The notes under the pieces were generated by a model. It did no database searches. It was given only the letters and a program-made list of their open reading frames with translations, and was not told the origin of the DNA. The position numbers and the translations under genes were made by a program. Positions 36,234 through 47,757 of a DNA stretch of 64,000 bases are shown piece after piece (position 1 is the stretch's first letter; every line of letters begins with the position of its first letter). The DNA comes from Orbilia blumenaviensis (lineage: Eukaryota; Ascomycota; Orbiliomycetes; Orbiliales; Orbiliaceae). Location: NCBI GenBank assembly GCA_036872755.1, contig JAVHNS010000001.1, positions 2,418,001-2,482,000 on the forward strand, read 5' to 3'.

Positions 36234-36887
36234 GAGTATCCTACTTCCCTACCTGCTTCCCTACCTAAGTACACAGCATTGATGTCTTTCCCTTTCTTTT
36301 TGTTGTTGAAATGATGGTTTTTTTTTTTACGACGATAAATTTATGTATACGACAGACGACATGATGTGAAGATATAACGACTATATTGTTTTTCTATGAC
36401 GGATATGAACTGGTATATTAACGACTGGCATGCATGTATTTTTTTTCATTTTCTATCTATTCATTCAGGGATTAGCTACCTAGTCATAATTGTAAAGCTG
36501 TAGATGTATATATAGATATAGATATATATATTAAAAGCATATATAAACGCCCCCAGTACCTTGGTCGCGAAGCTATGAAGCTGATAGTAGCTAAGTACCT
36601 AATTAACAAAGCTAAGCTATGTCACGCGCCGCCCCCCAAACCAAGCTTAAAAAACACCCACCCGTCGCGTCTTCCCAGGCACTCAAAGTAAACCACAAGG
36701 CTTCGAATTCCCCACCACTACCACCACAAACCAACTAACTACCTAAGCACTTATCTACCTACCTACCTACCTACCTACCTACCTACCTACCTACCTATCA
36801 CCAAACCAAACCCCCCCAAAAAAAAGAAGAAGAAGAAGAGTCCCCATAGAGCAGCGAAAAAAAAAAAAGAGACACCAGCCAGAAGTA
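36234..36887. other. Intergenic, RFA3 promoter
   Basis: Between the orphan and RFA3. It contains TA-rich DNA near 36505-36535 and a long ACCT tract in the probable RFA3 leader. No gene seen. Confidence 0.55.
36755..36796. repeat. ACCT tetranucleotide microsatellite
   Basis: About ten and a half uninterrupted CTAC/ACCT units ending 92 bp before the RFA3 start codon, so probably transcribed in its leader. The same ACCT/AGGT motif recurs in shorter form at several intergenic places in the window. Confidence 0.95.
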
Positions 36888-37462
36888 ATGTCGGACCAAA
36901 CCCCGCGCGTGAACGCCAGCTACTTGGGCAACTTCATCACCCAAGCCGTCCGTATCGCCGGAAAGGTCGTCCAGATCCAGGGTAACACCGCCACCATCGA
37001 TGCCTCGGGGACTGTGCTCATCCAGCTTGATAGTGTCAGTAACCTTCCCCCTTCCTTTACTTATACATATGTACATTTATATATACCCTTTTCGGAAAAG
37101 ATTGCATACGATGAATGGTGAATGGAATACATACATACCGAAGCTAATACCGATATAATTTTCTTTATATAAAAAACAACAGGACACAAATATCAAAACA
37201 GTCGGCAACGTCGTCGAGGTCATTGGCAGGGTGAATGCAGACCACTCGATCAAGGAGTTCGCCTCCTCGGACTTTGGGCCGGACGTCAGTACGTATAATC
37301 CCCTACTCCATCTTACTAGGGTCTATATATGTGTAAACTATAAGGATGAATGACTAATGTTTTCAAAAAACTTTTTAAAAAAACACAGACATGGAAGCAA
37401 TCGAAGCCGTCGTCCAAGCCACGCATACATATCCTCAGCTATTCTACGATCCCAAGCAGTAA
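36888..37462 (+). CDS. RFA3: Replication protein A subunit 3 (RPA14), 108 aa
   Basis: Smallest subunit of the heterotrimeric single-stranded DNA-binding complex used in replication, repair and recombination. Exons are 36888-37034, 37183-37288 and 37389-37462, with introns of 148 and 100 nt. Donors are GTCAGT and GTACGT, acceptors both end CAG, and phases agree. The product is one OB fold: MSDQTPRVNASYLGNF at the N-terminus, VRIAGKVVQIQGNTATIDAS as the first strands, VGNVVEVIGRVNADHSI in the middle and a C-terminal helix (MEAIEAVVQATHTYPQLFYD). Length and layout match fungal Rfa3. Confidence 0.94.
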
Positions 37463-38651
37463 AAAAACAATATAATTCAATACGATACAATACAATACAA
37501 TGCAATACAATACCCAATCACTTAATTACTACGTATTTTACACTTCCTTACTTTCATCGGGCGTTCAGGCATATAAAAAAAAAAGCGGGGGAAGGCAAAG
37601 GGGAATATAACAGTGGGGAAGCCTTGTTCTGGCCTCTGTAGCAGTTGATAACAGCCTTATCGATACCGCAACGTCTACCCACGTTTTTCACAAAGAAACA
37701 ATAAAAAAACGTGCAGAAAACACCTTCAAAACATGACTAACTACCACTCAGCCTTGGAACTCTGTGTTTTTTCGCATCATTGAGAATAATAATAATAAAT
37801 ATTTTTAATTTCCATTATCCGCCCGCCCTCCCGTTGAAACAACGTGCGGGAGGAGCTACTAGTAGTAGTAGTAGTAGTAATAATTCGTCAGGAAGGCTAA
37901 CCTATTCCCATGACATCCTAAAAAAAAAAAAAAAAAAGAAAAAAAGCAGGCAATGATATAATATACATGTAATACGAACTTCTTTCTCTGCCCTCAAAGG
38001 ATCCGACGACTGCCTCAATGCAGTCTCTCTTGAAGCTGAAAATAAAAAATAAAAAAACCCACCACCCTCTATTGGAAGAAAAAGAAGATAAAGAAGAGGG
38101 AGGAAGGACAAGAAAATGGTGACCGATCCATCGAAGAGGACCGCACCGCCGCTATGATACATGATTCTTGCTTTATTTGGAAAGAAAGAAGAAAAGGAGA
38201 GGAAAAATAAACAAGGGGGCATGAGAAACTTATCTATGTGCGTTATAAACGGAGAAGAAGAAAAAACTATACACGCTTTTAGTTTTAATACATGGAGAAG
38301 AGAAAGAGGAAAGAAGAAGAAGAAAGGGAAGAACGGGGTATTCGCAATACATGATGAATCACGGGCTTTGAAAAGGGATCTTGTAATAAAAAATAGAGAA
38401 AAAAAAAAAGTGAAACCACCATAATAAGAACGCCGTGATAAAGTCAAAGTAAAAAAAACATCAGTAAAAACATCATTCAATAGGGGGGGCATTCAGCTAC
38501 CATGCCCAATGCATTGAAATGCAATTGTGGAGGCCCCATAGAAAAAACTGCAAAAAGTGTGTGCAGAAAAAAAAAAGAAAAAACCACAACCTCAGCTTCA
38601 TCTTCATATTAGGTGTGTGTATAAAAGTAGTTCATCTAGCGAAGGGAAGAT
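37463..38651. other. Intergenic between convergent RFA3 and the Spt21/Ams2 gene
   Basis: Shared 3' region with several A runs (37920-37937 and others), GTA repeats at about 37858-37880 and no gene. The minus-strand frame 37902-38492 is F/L-rich only because the plus strand is A-rich. Confidence 0.55.
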
Positions 38652-41600
38652 CTATTTCCCCTCACTGGACGAACTATCATCTTCAGAAGATTCCTTCTTC
38701 TCGCTAGCAACAATCGCCGTAGCATCCGTACCGCCAACGGCAGCAGCGTTAGCGCTTGCAATGGCCGCAACCTTAGCAGCAGCTCCACTGGGTACTAGAT
38801 CCGAGAAGTCGACGACAAGCGCAGCATCGAAATCGAAATTCAAATCTATAGCCTCGAGTTCTGTCTTCTCAATAGCTTCCTTTTCAACCGGCCCATTTCC
38901 AATATCCAAGGTATAGGTCGTCGCGTTTCCGGGGCTTGTTGGCAAAACATCGCTGAACAAACTCGAGCTTATCCCATCAGCCAGCGACCCCGGCTCTTCA
39001 TCATAAAGGTTGAACATAGCCGGGGGGCTGCTCGGCATAGCATTCCCTTCAGAAGTCAAGCCCATCTCCTGCTCCACCTCCTGCATATTAATCTCCGAGA
39101 AGAAAGCATGATCATTATCCTCATCCACTCCAGTAGCAGGCGTTGGCGATGTAGCCCTCATAGACTCCTCGGTTTTATTCCACTCATTAAGAAACTCAAG
39201 CATAATCTCGCCGGTGGCAGGGCTCATCGTGTTCATATTCATGTTCATCAAGAGCTTTCCAGGCGTGGGTGTCGGATGTCCGCTAATGAGTTTACCAGAC
39301 GGCGTTGCGACTCCCAGCATCCCAAATTTACAGAAAGACGGGCTATCGACGTTGATACTCGCAAGAAGCGGCGTAAGCCTGATCGGTGTCTTGAACTCGG
39401 GATTTGCTGAAGTCATCTGGTTGACAGGCGTCCGTGGTCTCGGGGTTGACTCATCGTCTTCAGGGCTCTGGTCATCATTGTCCTCGGTCATCACTTCCGT
39501 GGGCGTATCCTGCACTTCTGTCTCCGCGTTCGCCTCCATTAACGTTCTCTCAAGCTCCCGTTCCCAGTCAAGCTCCATAACGGCGGTATCAACCGGGGGT
39601 GGATTGTTCTCCTTCTCCATCTCAGGGCTACCGACAAGCTCTTCCGGCGATACTGGTGACATAGACTCGGCCTTAGGATCTAGCGTGTCGCTCCCGGGAG
39701 TCAGCGCGCCATCGAGCCCGTTTGGTGACTTCTTAGCTTCCGGGAAGAGCTTCCTCCTCGTCTTCTGATCGGGACTGAGCAAGCTAATCGGTTCCGCGAT
39801 CGTCCCTAGTCCACATGGACTCGACTGGATCCTTCTAAGGTTCTTATTAACAGCCTGGTCCCATTCCCCATCCCTACTGGGTCCGGGAGGACTGGTAGCC
39901 CTGTGCGCTCCCATACTTCGAGCCGGCGGTGAAGAAGGACACGGCTGATGACGTGTCACAACCGTCCCATTCACAACCACAGATCCTTCCGGCGCCAAAC
40001 AAACCCTCTTCTTTTGCTTCTTCTTCTTAGGTTTCGGAGGTTTATCATCCCCTTCCTTCTTATCCCAATACTGATCAGGCCTCATAGTTCCATGATTATG
40101 ATGCCAAAGACCGCAGGGATTGCACAAGGTCACTTCTCTCTCAGCTTCGCTGCCAGTCTCAGGATCCGTCATCATGACTTTGGCTTTTCTCCAGGTTGGT
40201 GTCTCGATAGCTCCGCAGTGCATACAATACGTCGGCATCTCGCCGGCCGCAATCTTCTCCAGCATCTGACGCTCAATCCGCGCACGGACTAGAGCAGTAG
40301 TCGAGCCTCGTTTCGCGGGCGCGGCATCAGTATCAGAACCAGCATCGCTAGTTCTTCTCTTTCGTGGGTTCTCGTTTTCTTTCGATGGTGGGGCCGGGAG
40401 GATCAATCCGGATGGTAGGTTCGGCGTAGGTACAACCAACATAGGAACCGGCGGAGGTTTCTTCGACTTCGGCTTCTGCTCTGGTTTCTGTTCGATAGGT
40501 GAGGTCGGGACCGGTGCATCGGATGGTACAGAGTCGGTCTTAACCCCGGATTTCTTCTCCTTCTGCTTCTTCAATGACTCGGCCTTGAGATCGGGATTCT
40601 TTGGCGGGCGTCCTCGTTTTCTTGGTAAAACCGTCTGAGATGTCGATGATGCGGACTCGTCAACGTCCTTAGGAGAATCCTTAGGAGACTCTGCCTTCTC
40701 AGACGGCGAGCTTTTATCCTGTGCCTGCTTCTCCGACGCCTTCGCAGTTGGAAACATCAAACCACCAGTTGGTAGGGCAAGTTCGTCCTCAGAACCGTCA
40801 TCACGGCTAAGAGCATCCTGAAGAGAGAAACTCGATTGGCGAGGCTGACTAGGGAAGAACCCCTTACTAGGTTGGCGGGGTAGCACAGGCGAAGTTTCTA
40901 GCGCTGGTGATTCGCCACTCTGTTCTACAGCTTCGGTGTGAGAGGGTGGCGGTGATGACCCAATGAATAAAGAGTCAACATCACTGTCACGTGGTGACTC
41001 CGCAATCTCTGTGTCAGCATCATTATCAATGTCTTGCGTCATCTCCACATCTCTATCATCAATGGGTGGCGACAAGGTAGAAAGCTGTGTAGCCATTTCG
41101 TTAGCGTCAGAAACAGCAGGCGCAAGTGCAGCTGGGGAAGGCGCTGCAGACGACGGAGGTGGTAAGGGTGTAGCTTGAGACAATGAAGGATAAGGAGACC
41201 CAGCATTCGACTCTGGTGGTAATATATTGGATGCAGAGGTATGATTAAGGTTAGATGTAGAAACAGAAGTTAAGCTAGGAGAGGGAGCAACCGAGGACGG
41301 GGTTGGCGCCTGTTTTATAGCTGCCTGAGCGGAATCGGCTGCAGCTGGATCCTGCGGAAGCCCCTCCCGAGACGGGGGTTGGCTGTCGGTGTTTGACTTT
41401 CTTATGTCCGTTAGCCTGGGACGCCCCCTGGGCTTGCCTGTGGGTTTCTTAGTGGAGACTCGGCGCTTCTTCACTGTAGGCTGGGTGGAGTCGGTGCTTG
41501 GCTCGACCTTCTGTGGTTCCCCGGTGCCAATGGCTGATTCAGGGGTATCTGAGGCCTGTTGAGCCTGCGCTGACGGCGCCGGTGATGGACCATCAGCAAT

Positions 41601-42813
41601 TGAGGGGGCTACTGGAGCTCCAGCTTCTGGTATATCGGCCTGCTGACTGCCCTGCTGTGTTGTATTGGCCGGACTGGGTGCCTGGGTGCCATGAGACTGT
41701 TGGAGCGGTGCCGGAGCTTGATTCTGGTACGGTGGCTGGAGGTTCTGTGAATATGGTTGGGGGTACCCTTGGGGGGGTTGGCCCATATGACTAGGTGGGG
41801 GTTGCTGGTACTGCGCCATTGGCTGGTATGAACCCACCCCCTGGGGCATATACGGGTAAGCCATCCCCCCGGATCCTCCGTGATGCTGCTGATGCTGCTG
41901 CTGCTGTTGAGCGTATTGACTACCCCCCATACCCCCCTGCCCCATAACACCACTTGTCCAAACACTAGCCGGGTCGACACCAGGTGGGATATTCTGAGAG
42001 AGCTGAGAGTACTGGTTCATATGATTGAGATAGTCGACCTGCCTCAGCGTGGGCACCCTACACAGCCTCATCCTAACCTCCAGAGTCTCCTTAATATCAC
42101 CCGAAAATAACCCCAGTAAGTTCTTCTGAACCCGTCCAGTAACCAATCGGCTCGCCTGCGCAGGATCAATGGCATCCGGGTCTGGTTGTTGGCCATTGAG
42201 TGTCGGTAACGAAAGAACCCAGGAGAGAAGTCCTAATCCTGTCATGGGGGTATCCGGTTCTGAGTAGTCGTATGTGTAGACGGAGTAGTCGCAACCTTGG
42301 TGATGCATGATCTCGGGACTGTGTTATCCAAATGTCAAAGAGACAGTTAGGTTCTCGTGATCCATATGTAGATATCCTCTATCTGGTGTTTTAAAAAAGT
42401 TAATGGCAACAAACCTCGAATAGACAATATTAAGGACGCAAGTCTTGAGGTCCACGAATCCAACCGGTGTGTTCTCGTCGAGATGGGCGACGCGGACGTA
42501 GACGACATCTTTTGCTCGGGCTAGGCAGTTGGGTAGTAGGTCGTCTATGCTGTAGAGTACCTTGACTATATAAAACCACAATTTAAAAAAATCAATATAA
42601 AAAAATACCAAAAAAAGAGAACGAATTCCCAATCGGCAAGAAATATAGGTTCTCCTCACGTCGCATAGGTTGTAGGGCAGGAGGCCCGTTCTGTCTAGAA
42701 GTATCATGACCTTCGGGCGGGACCATATTGGGTGTTGCAGCTGAGATCGGGTCCGTTTCTGAGTCCTGACCACCAGCCTGCGCCGCCAGTGTTTTTGAAT
42801 ATTTCTTAGCCAT
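38652..42813 (-). CDS. Spt21/Ams2-type regulator with GATA-like zinc finger, 1323 aa
   Basis: Nuclear factor; in the family, yeast Spt21 and fission-yeast Ams2 promote S-phase histone gene expression. Exons are 42813-42660, 42565-42415 and 42318-38652. The first donor could also be GTATTT at 42608, but GTGAGG at 42659 gives RLKVLYSIDDLL, which fits the family better. The N-terminal Spt21/Ams2 domain continues with PVGFVDLKTCVLNIVYSSPE and YTYDYSEPDTPMTGLGLLSW. The middle is disordered (Q/P/S-rich) with AT-hook-like motifs (KPRGRPRL, RKRGRPPK). At about residues 790-845 is a GATA-like finger, CMHC...CNPC, whose two Cys pairs are 30 residues apart instead of 17-18. A basic patch (KPKKKKQKKR) and a long acidic tail follow. 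Confidence 0.9.
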
Positions 42814-44857
42814 GGCCTCGTCTGAGGCCAGCCGTATTCGTCGAGTTCAGTGCCGTTTTGTAAAATTAAATAAAATCCCCTCTTTTCCTTTTGTATGTTT
42901 TTCTTATCTATAAAAAAAGGTCAAGAATGCTTTTAAAGTCCCGTCGAATGCACAAGAAAGGAGGTTCTCTGGGTGGCTGGTTGTGTTGTTGTATGAGAGA
43001 AATATCGAGGGAGACAGGTCGACAGGAGGTCCAAAAGAATAGCGCAACTTTGATTCTTTATCGATTGGATCGGCGATAGATAAAGAAAAAAGAAGTAAGG
43101 CCGGATAGTGGATTTTTTTTTCTTGGTTCCTTATGGGCAAGAATCGCAATAAAGCAATCCAGTTACAGGGCAGAAGTCTTTGTCGTGTCTATCTCGTGAT
43201 TGGAGATCTTCGGATAGAACCCTTCTGCCAACTTATTCCCAGGAGTCCCAAGCTGACTGATCTGATCAGTCCAGAGCTAATTAATCAAGTAATTAGCTAT
43301 CCAGTACCTCAGTACCTCAGTATCTCGGTAGTAGAATCTTTTTTCTGTTTCTTTCGGTCGTTCACTCGAAGGTAGTCAGTCGAGAGGAAGCGGTCCTGTC
43401 GTTAAGGAGTGTCGGTCGGAGGGTCCTGGCGATGTTGTGGTCGTCGTCCGTCACTGTCATATGGAACGTAAAGTGAAACCAGGAACGCTGAAAGAGAAAC
43501 GAACACACAGGGGACACACGCGGTACCAGTCGTAGTTCGTAGTTCGTAGTCGTTAGGCACAGTAAAAGTAGTACTTGGTGAGTACTAAGTAAATGAGTAA
43601 TAGAAGTAAACACACGTCGAGAATGCTAAAAGGAGAGTGAGGAATGCAAAGAACTATTTTAAGGGAAGAAATCCAAAAGAAAGAAAGAAAGAAAGAAAGA
43701 AAGAGAGTCAAAGAGTAAAGAAAACAAGAGGCAGGAACCTTTTCTTCTTCTAGCGTTTCTTTTCGGGGGGAAAAATACGTTCAGAGTGTAGTCGTCGTAG
43801 AAGTAATATTAGATAGAGTAAGTATGTAAATTGAATTGAAGTTTTTTTTTCTCTCTTCTATTCCTCTTCTATCTCGCAGTCTTCTCGATCCCTGGCTGAT
43901 CGGTTGATGTGGTTGGTTGGTCAGTTAGTCAAAATGGTCCATTACATGGCTGTTTGGGGAAGTTTATTTGGAGATGGTCTTGAAGGGGAATCGTGATTGA
44001 AAGAAGAGAGGTTGGGAGTTGTTAACTAAGTAACCAACGGTCCTATAGTCCTTACTTCCTCACTTAGCACTTACCTCGTACAATATACCCAGTAAACTAT
44101 ACTAGTTAAAGAGATTGTTAGTTCCTTGCGCGAACGGTCCAATCAAATCCTGCGAGGGGGACGTGACGCTGGAGCCCTGGACGTGGGCCATGCATGCGCA
44201 TATGCTTGCTTTCGGCTAATAAACAGCGAAATGGGACCTGCCAATGACCATCCCTGAATAGGTTCTACGGATCGCTTCTTTTTCGACTGGTGGTGGGTTT
44301 CGGACGATGCAGTAATGCGGTTGTGGAGTTAAGGTCAGCGATTAGTCCAGGTTCGGTTTATGAGACAAGGTCAGGTCAGATTTAGGTCCTGAAGGTGGCC
44401 TGGTCGGAGTCGGACGGCTTTTTTCCTCAGCTGAGCTGAGCTGTGCCGTTATAGCAACTCAGAACCGTGCCTTTGTTGGTCTGTAGGTGTTTGTGTTGGT
44501 ACTATCAAGGTCGGGCAGGGGTCTGTTGGTGTATGCGTTGCGTGTCGCGTTGTTTTGACGTTGAATATTCACCTAATCTGGTATGTTTGTCTCCATTACC
44601 CTATCTGTAAAAACTGTCCAGGGATCTGAGAAAGGACCAGCCTTGGCGAGCAAAGAGAGATCTAATCTGATAAGATTGGGATTTGTACAACAGCAAAGCT
44701 TCTTCCTTTTCCCAGCAAGCAAACGCGACTCAGAAGCTGGTCCTCTATCCATCCCATCGTCGTTGTCGAGCACCAACTCCACCTCCCTCTTCTCTCTCTC
44801 TCTCACCCCCCACCCCCCACCCACCTCCTACAAATCTTGCCTCTAAAAAGCTTCACC
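42814..44857. other. Divergent upstream region of Spt21/Ams2 gene and SmD2
   Basis: About 2 kb with no supportable gene. It contains an AAAG tetranucleotide tract (43676-43703), repeated GTAGTTC units (about 43530-43550), a T run at 43843-43851 and an AGCTGAGCTGAGCTG repeat (about 44429-44444). Both neighbours must be controlled from here. Confidence 0.5.
43676..43703. repeat. AAAG tetranucleotide microsatellite
   Basis: Seven AAAG/GAAA units in the divergent upstream region. Confidence 0.9.
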
Positions 44858-45464
44858 ATGGCGTCAGTATAATCGCCCCATTTCTATCACTTTATGATGG
44901 CATACGCTAACAATTCCCCAATCTCAGTGAACTACTCAACAAGCCCAGATCCGAACTCACGTACGTGCCTGCTACTCCTCCACAGACACCCCATTCCCTT
45001 TCCCCACCAGCCAGACAGACAAACCCTTACTAACCCTTTGTCAATTCACCCAGCGAGTACGAAATCGCCCAACTCGAAGAATACGAATTCGCCAATGGCC
45101 CGCTCTCGATCCTCCAGACCGCAGTGCGAACACACAACCAGGTCCTGATCTCGTGTCGAAACAACAGAAAGCTTCTGGCCAGAGTCAAGGCTTTCGACAG
45201 ACATAGTAATATGGTGCTTGAGAATGTGAAGGAGATGTGGACCGAGACGCCCAGGAATGCGCAGGGGAAGAAGGGAAGGCCGGTGAATAAGGATCGGTTT
45301 ATCAGTAAGATGTATGTTTGCACCTCGTTATATATATATGTCTCTATAGATATATATAACTGGTTTCTGGTCCAATTGGGTGGTTTGAGAGGTGGTGGAC
45401 TAACTTTTGGGGTTTCTATAGGTTCCTACGAGGCGATTCTGTCATCCTTGTCCTTCTCAGTTAA
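44858..45464 (+). CDS. SMD2: Small nuclear ribonucleoprotein Sm D2, 112 aa
   Basis: One of the seven proteins of the Sm ring on spliceosomal U snRNAs. Exons are 44858-44862 (5 nt, ATG GC), 44928-44960, 45054-45311 and 45422-45464. Each intron has a good donor, a CTAAC branch site and a CAG or TAG acceptor. The spliced product begins [20 protein letters not shown]. It has the Sm1 motif ([31 protein letters not shown]) and, after a Lys/Gly-rich loop, Sm2 ending in [13 protein letters not shown]. Size matches fungal SmD2. The 5-nt first exon and four exons in such a short gene are notable but usual for Sm genes in filamentous fungi. It ends 401 bp from the mtIF3 stop. Confidence 0.95.
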
Positions 45465-45865
45465 ACAAAGCGCGGACCTGCCTTGCCAGTTTTCATTATT
45501 TTTTAAGAGAACGAAAATATAAATACATTTGGAAGCCATGCAAAATTATTATTGAACACGGGCGTTTGAATCCTTCTTCGGGGAAACGAGCAGCGAACAA
45601 AAGCCAATCAGAGACTAAAAGAGGCGCACGCGCAGATATATACCACAGTTCTGCTTTTACAAATTGCATCTTTTCAGAATGATGACTGTATACTACTGGT
45701 GGAAGACGGTGGGATAGTTTGATGACGAAGGAAATGGCTACGGGATATCGATGGTAGCTTTTATTTCAGATATAATATACAATATGCCCTCGCATGACAA
45801 GCTGAGCCTTTACACTTCCTCCCAATCCACAAGTGCTATCACCTACTCTTCGCAAGAAGTAGTGA

Positions 45866-46888
45866 CTAGATCTCCTCTCTCGCTTTCCACGCCGGCACAT
45901 GCTCCTTCTTCTCCCCAGCAGTCTCGGCACTCTCCCCCCGCTCCTGCTGCAACCTCTCAAACTCCGCTTCATCAATCGCCCCCTCCTCCCCTCCCCCCTC
46001 CACAACCTTCTTCTCCGGCAGAGGCGGCGGCACAACCCAATCCTCAGGCCTCTGCACCACAATAGTAAGCTGCACTCCCACCTCCCCACTCCTCTTCCTA
46101 ACCTCCTCCCCGCCATTATAATACAAAAACTCCTCAATAACCTCCATCATCTCATCCAACTTCGCCTGCGACGGCTTAACCTGTTTCTTCTTCCTCGCAA
46201 TCATAACCTCAACAATATTCCCCTTCTCCAAAAACTTCCCCATCTTCTTAAGCTGGTGGTTCAGATCATTTTTATCAATCCCCCAGGATATCTGTATCTC
46301 CTTGGTTATATCCCTCGCAGACTTTTTCTTCTTACGTTTCAACCCACCGGGTAGGTCTATATCATCCGACGCTTCGCGCTCCGCACGACGTTCGGCTTCC
46401 AACCGCTCCAGCAGTAAAGCTTTGGGAAAGAGTCGAACGATATGACCCTCGCTTTCATCGGTTAACCTATCCACGCCGGAGATATGGATAAGATGGTATT
46501 TCGACCGGTCGTAAGCTCGTAGTATCTGGTCGATAGGGTAGGTTCCTACTAATGCACCGGTTTCGTCGATGTATGTCGGGTTGTAGGCGGTGATTTCGTC
46601 GTCGTAGGGGAAGCGGACGCGGACTTCTTCGATGAATTGGGGGCCGAGGTTGGGCGCTACGGGGAAGCGGGCTTGGGTTGTTGCGTGGCGACGTTGGGTG
46701 GGTCTTGAGGGGGTGGAGTTGGAGTTGAAGTTGAAGGTGGTGTTGCTGTGGGAGGGGAGGAGGAAGGAGGGGGGGTGGTGGTAGGATGAGGATGAAGCTG
46801 CGGGGGATTGGGTGTAGATTGAGAGGAGGGAGAGGGTCGGCCGGTTGAGATGGCGACAGGTGGTTCTGGTTATCTGCCGGAGAGCCAT
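45866..46888 (-). CDS. Mitochondrial translation initiation factor IF-3, 340 aa
   Basis: Would act on the mitochondrial small subunit, favouring correct start selection and subunit separation (yeast counterpart Aim23). Single exon. The frame is open further upstream to 47137, but I start at the ATG at 46888 because the product then begins with a clear presequence (MALRQITRTTCRHLNRP, no acidic residues) and the upstream part is repeat-derived. The IF3 N-domain contains FIEEVRVRFPYDDE and ITAYNPTYIDETGALVG; the C-domain contains KDITKEIQISWGIDKNDLNH, LKKMGKFLEKGNIVEVMIAR and VQLTIVVQRPEDW. A C-terminal Glu-rich extension ends AWKAREEI. A GGT tract lies just upstream of the ATG. Confidence 0.88.
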   Translation of the reverse strand: MALRQITRTTCRHLNRPTLSLLSIYTQSPAASSSSYHHPPSFLLPSHSNTTFNFNSNSTPSRPTQRRHATTQARFPVAPNLGPQFIEEVRVRFPYDDEITAYNPTYIDETGALVGTYPIDQILRAYDRSKYHLIHISGVDRLTDESEGHIVRLFPKALLLERLEAERRAEREASDDIDLPGGLKRKKKKSARDITKEIQISWGIDKNDLNHQLKKMGKFLEKGNIVEVMIARKKKQVKPSQAKLDEMMEVIEEFLYYNGGEEVRKRSGEVGVQLTIVVQRPEDWVVPPPLPEKKVVEGGGEEGAIDEAEFERLQQERGESAETAGEKKEHVPAWKAREEI

Positions 46889-47757
46889 TTCTGGTGGTGG
46901 TGGTGGTGGTGGTGGTGATAGCAGTGTGTTTTTGGAGTAGCCGAATAGCGGGACGTCGGACAGGTTCAAGACATCATACATACAATATATTATATCGAAC
47001 ATCACCAGGTCTATTTTTGTGTTGTGGAGACGGTTCCTGCCAAGCCAAACAACACATTCCCCCCGCTCCAATTCTCGAGCCCAAGCCGTATGCTGTCTAG
47101 ATCGGATCTGGATCTGGGGTACATAAGTATACGCCACTCGAGAATTAAACGTTTAAAACACACACTTGCACATGTATACCTAACCTACGTATCAGAGGAA
47201 TCGAAGCTAACCTCTAAGCAATTATCACCTCGTATCGGCTACCGCTATGAATTAGTATGCACATCATACAAGCCGAAGGTTGACACCGGATTCGGAAATG
47301 CAACGTAGATATATCGATGTTGACGTCTACGACCGGTCTGGGTAACTCTGACCTGCACTACAAATCTCGCCTACCCGATTAGTCACGGGTCAAACACTAC
47401 AGTGATACAGTACTACAATACTAGTACCACAGACTACCTAGCTAGTGTCACATATTAAACTTAGCTTAGGGCCCTATAGGGTTCACCCCGGAACTACAAC
47501 GCTGCAAAGTCGAGCACCATATGCGTGGCAACGTTCAGAACAAGTTACAGCTTTACAGAATTCGACGTCCTTATACTATCCTATAAGATGTGGGGAAAGT
47601 ATTCGAATATATTCGATATATAGGTAATTAGTAAGTATACTAGTACAGCCCGACAAATGCAATCCAATATATAAGACATAACCTCGGTCCTCATGACGCA
47701 TACCATATGAAACCAACATTGGCTCAACCAAATTAATTTACTCAATCAAACAGATAA
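46889..47757. other. Intergenic, mtIF3 upstream region
   Basis: Holds the GGT repeat at 46892-46917, which lies directly before the mtIF3 ATG, then A/T-rich DNA to the end of the CFEM gene. No gene seen. Confidence 0.5.
46892..46917. repeat. GGT trinucleotide repeat next to the mtIF3 start
   Basis: About eight TGG/GGT units, read as CCA in the transcript leader, ending only 3 nt before the chosen mtIF3 ATG. Confidence 0.9.

Noticed and set aside
37902..38492. 196-codon minus-strand frame rich in Phe and Leu
   Set aside because: The composition comes from A-runs on the plus strand in a shared 3' region, not from a membrane protein.
39214..39768. 184-codon plus-strand frame inside the Spt21/Ams2 gene
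   Set aside because: Antisense shadow of the long coding exon.
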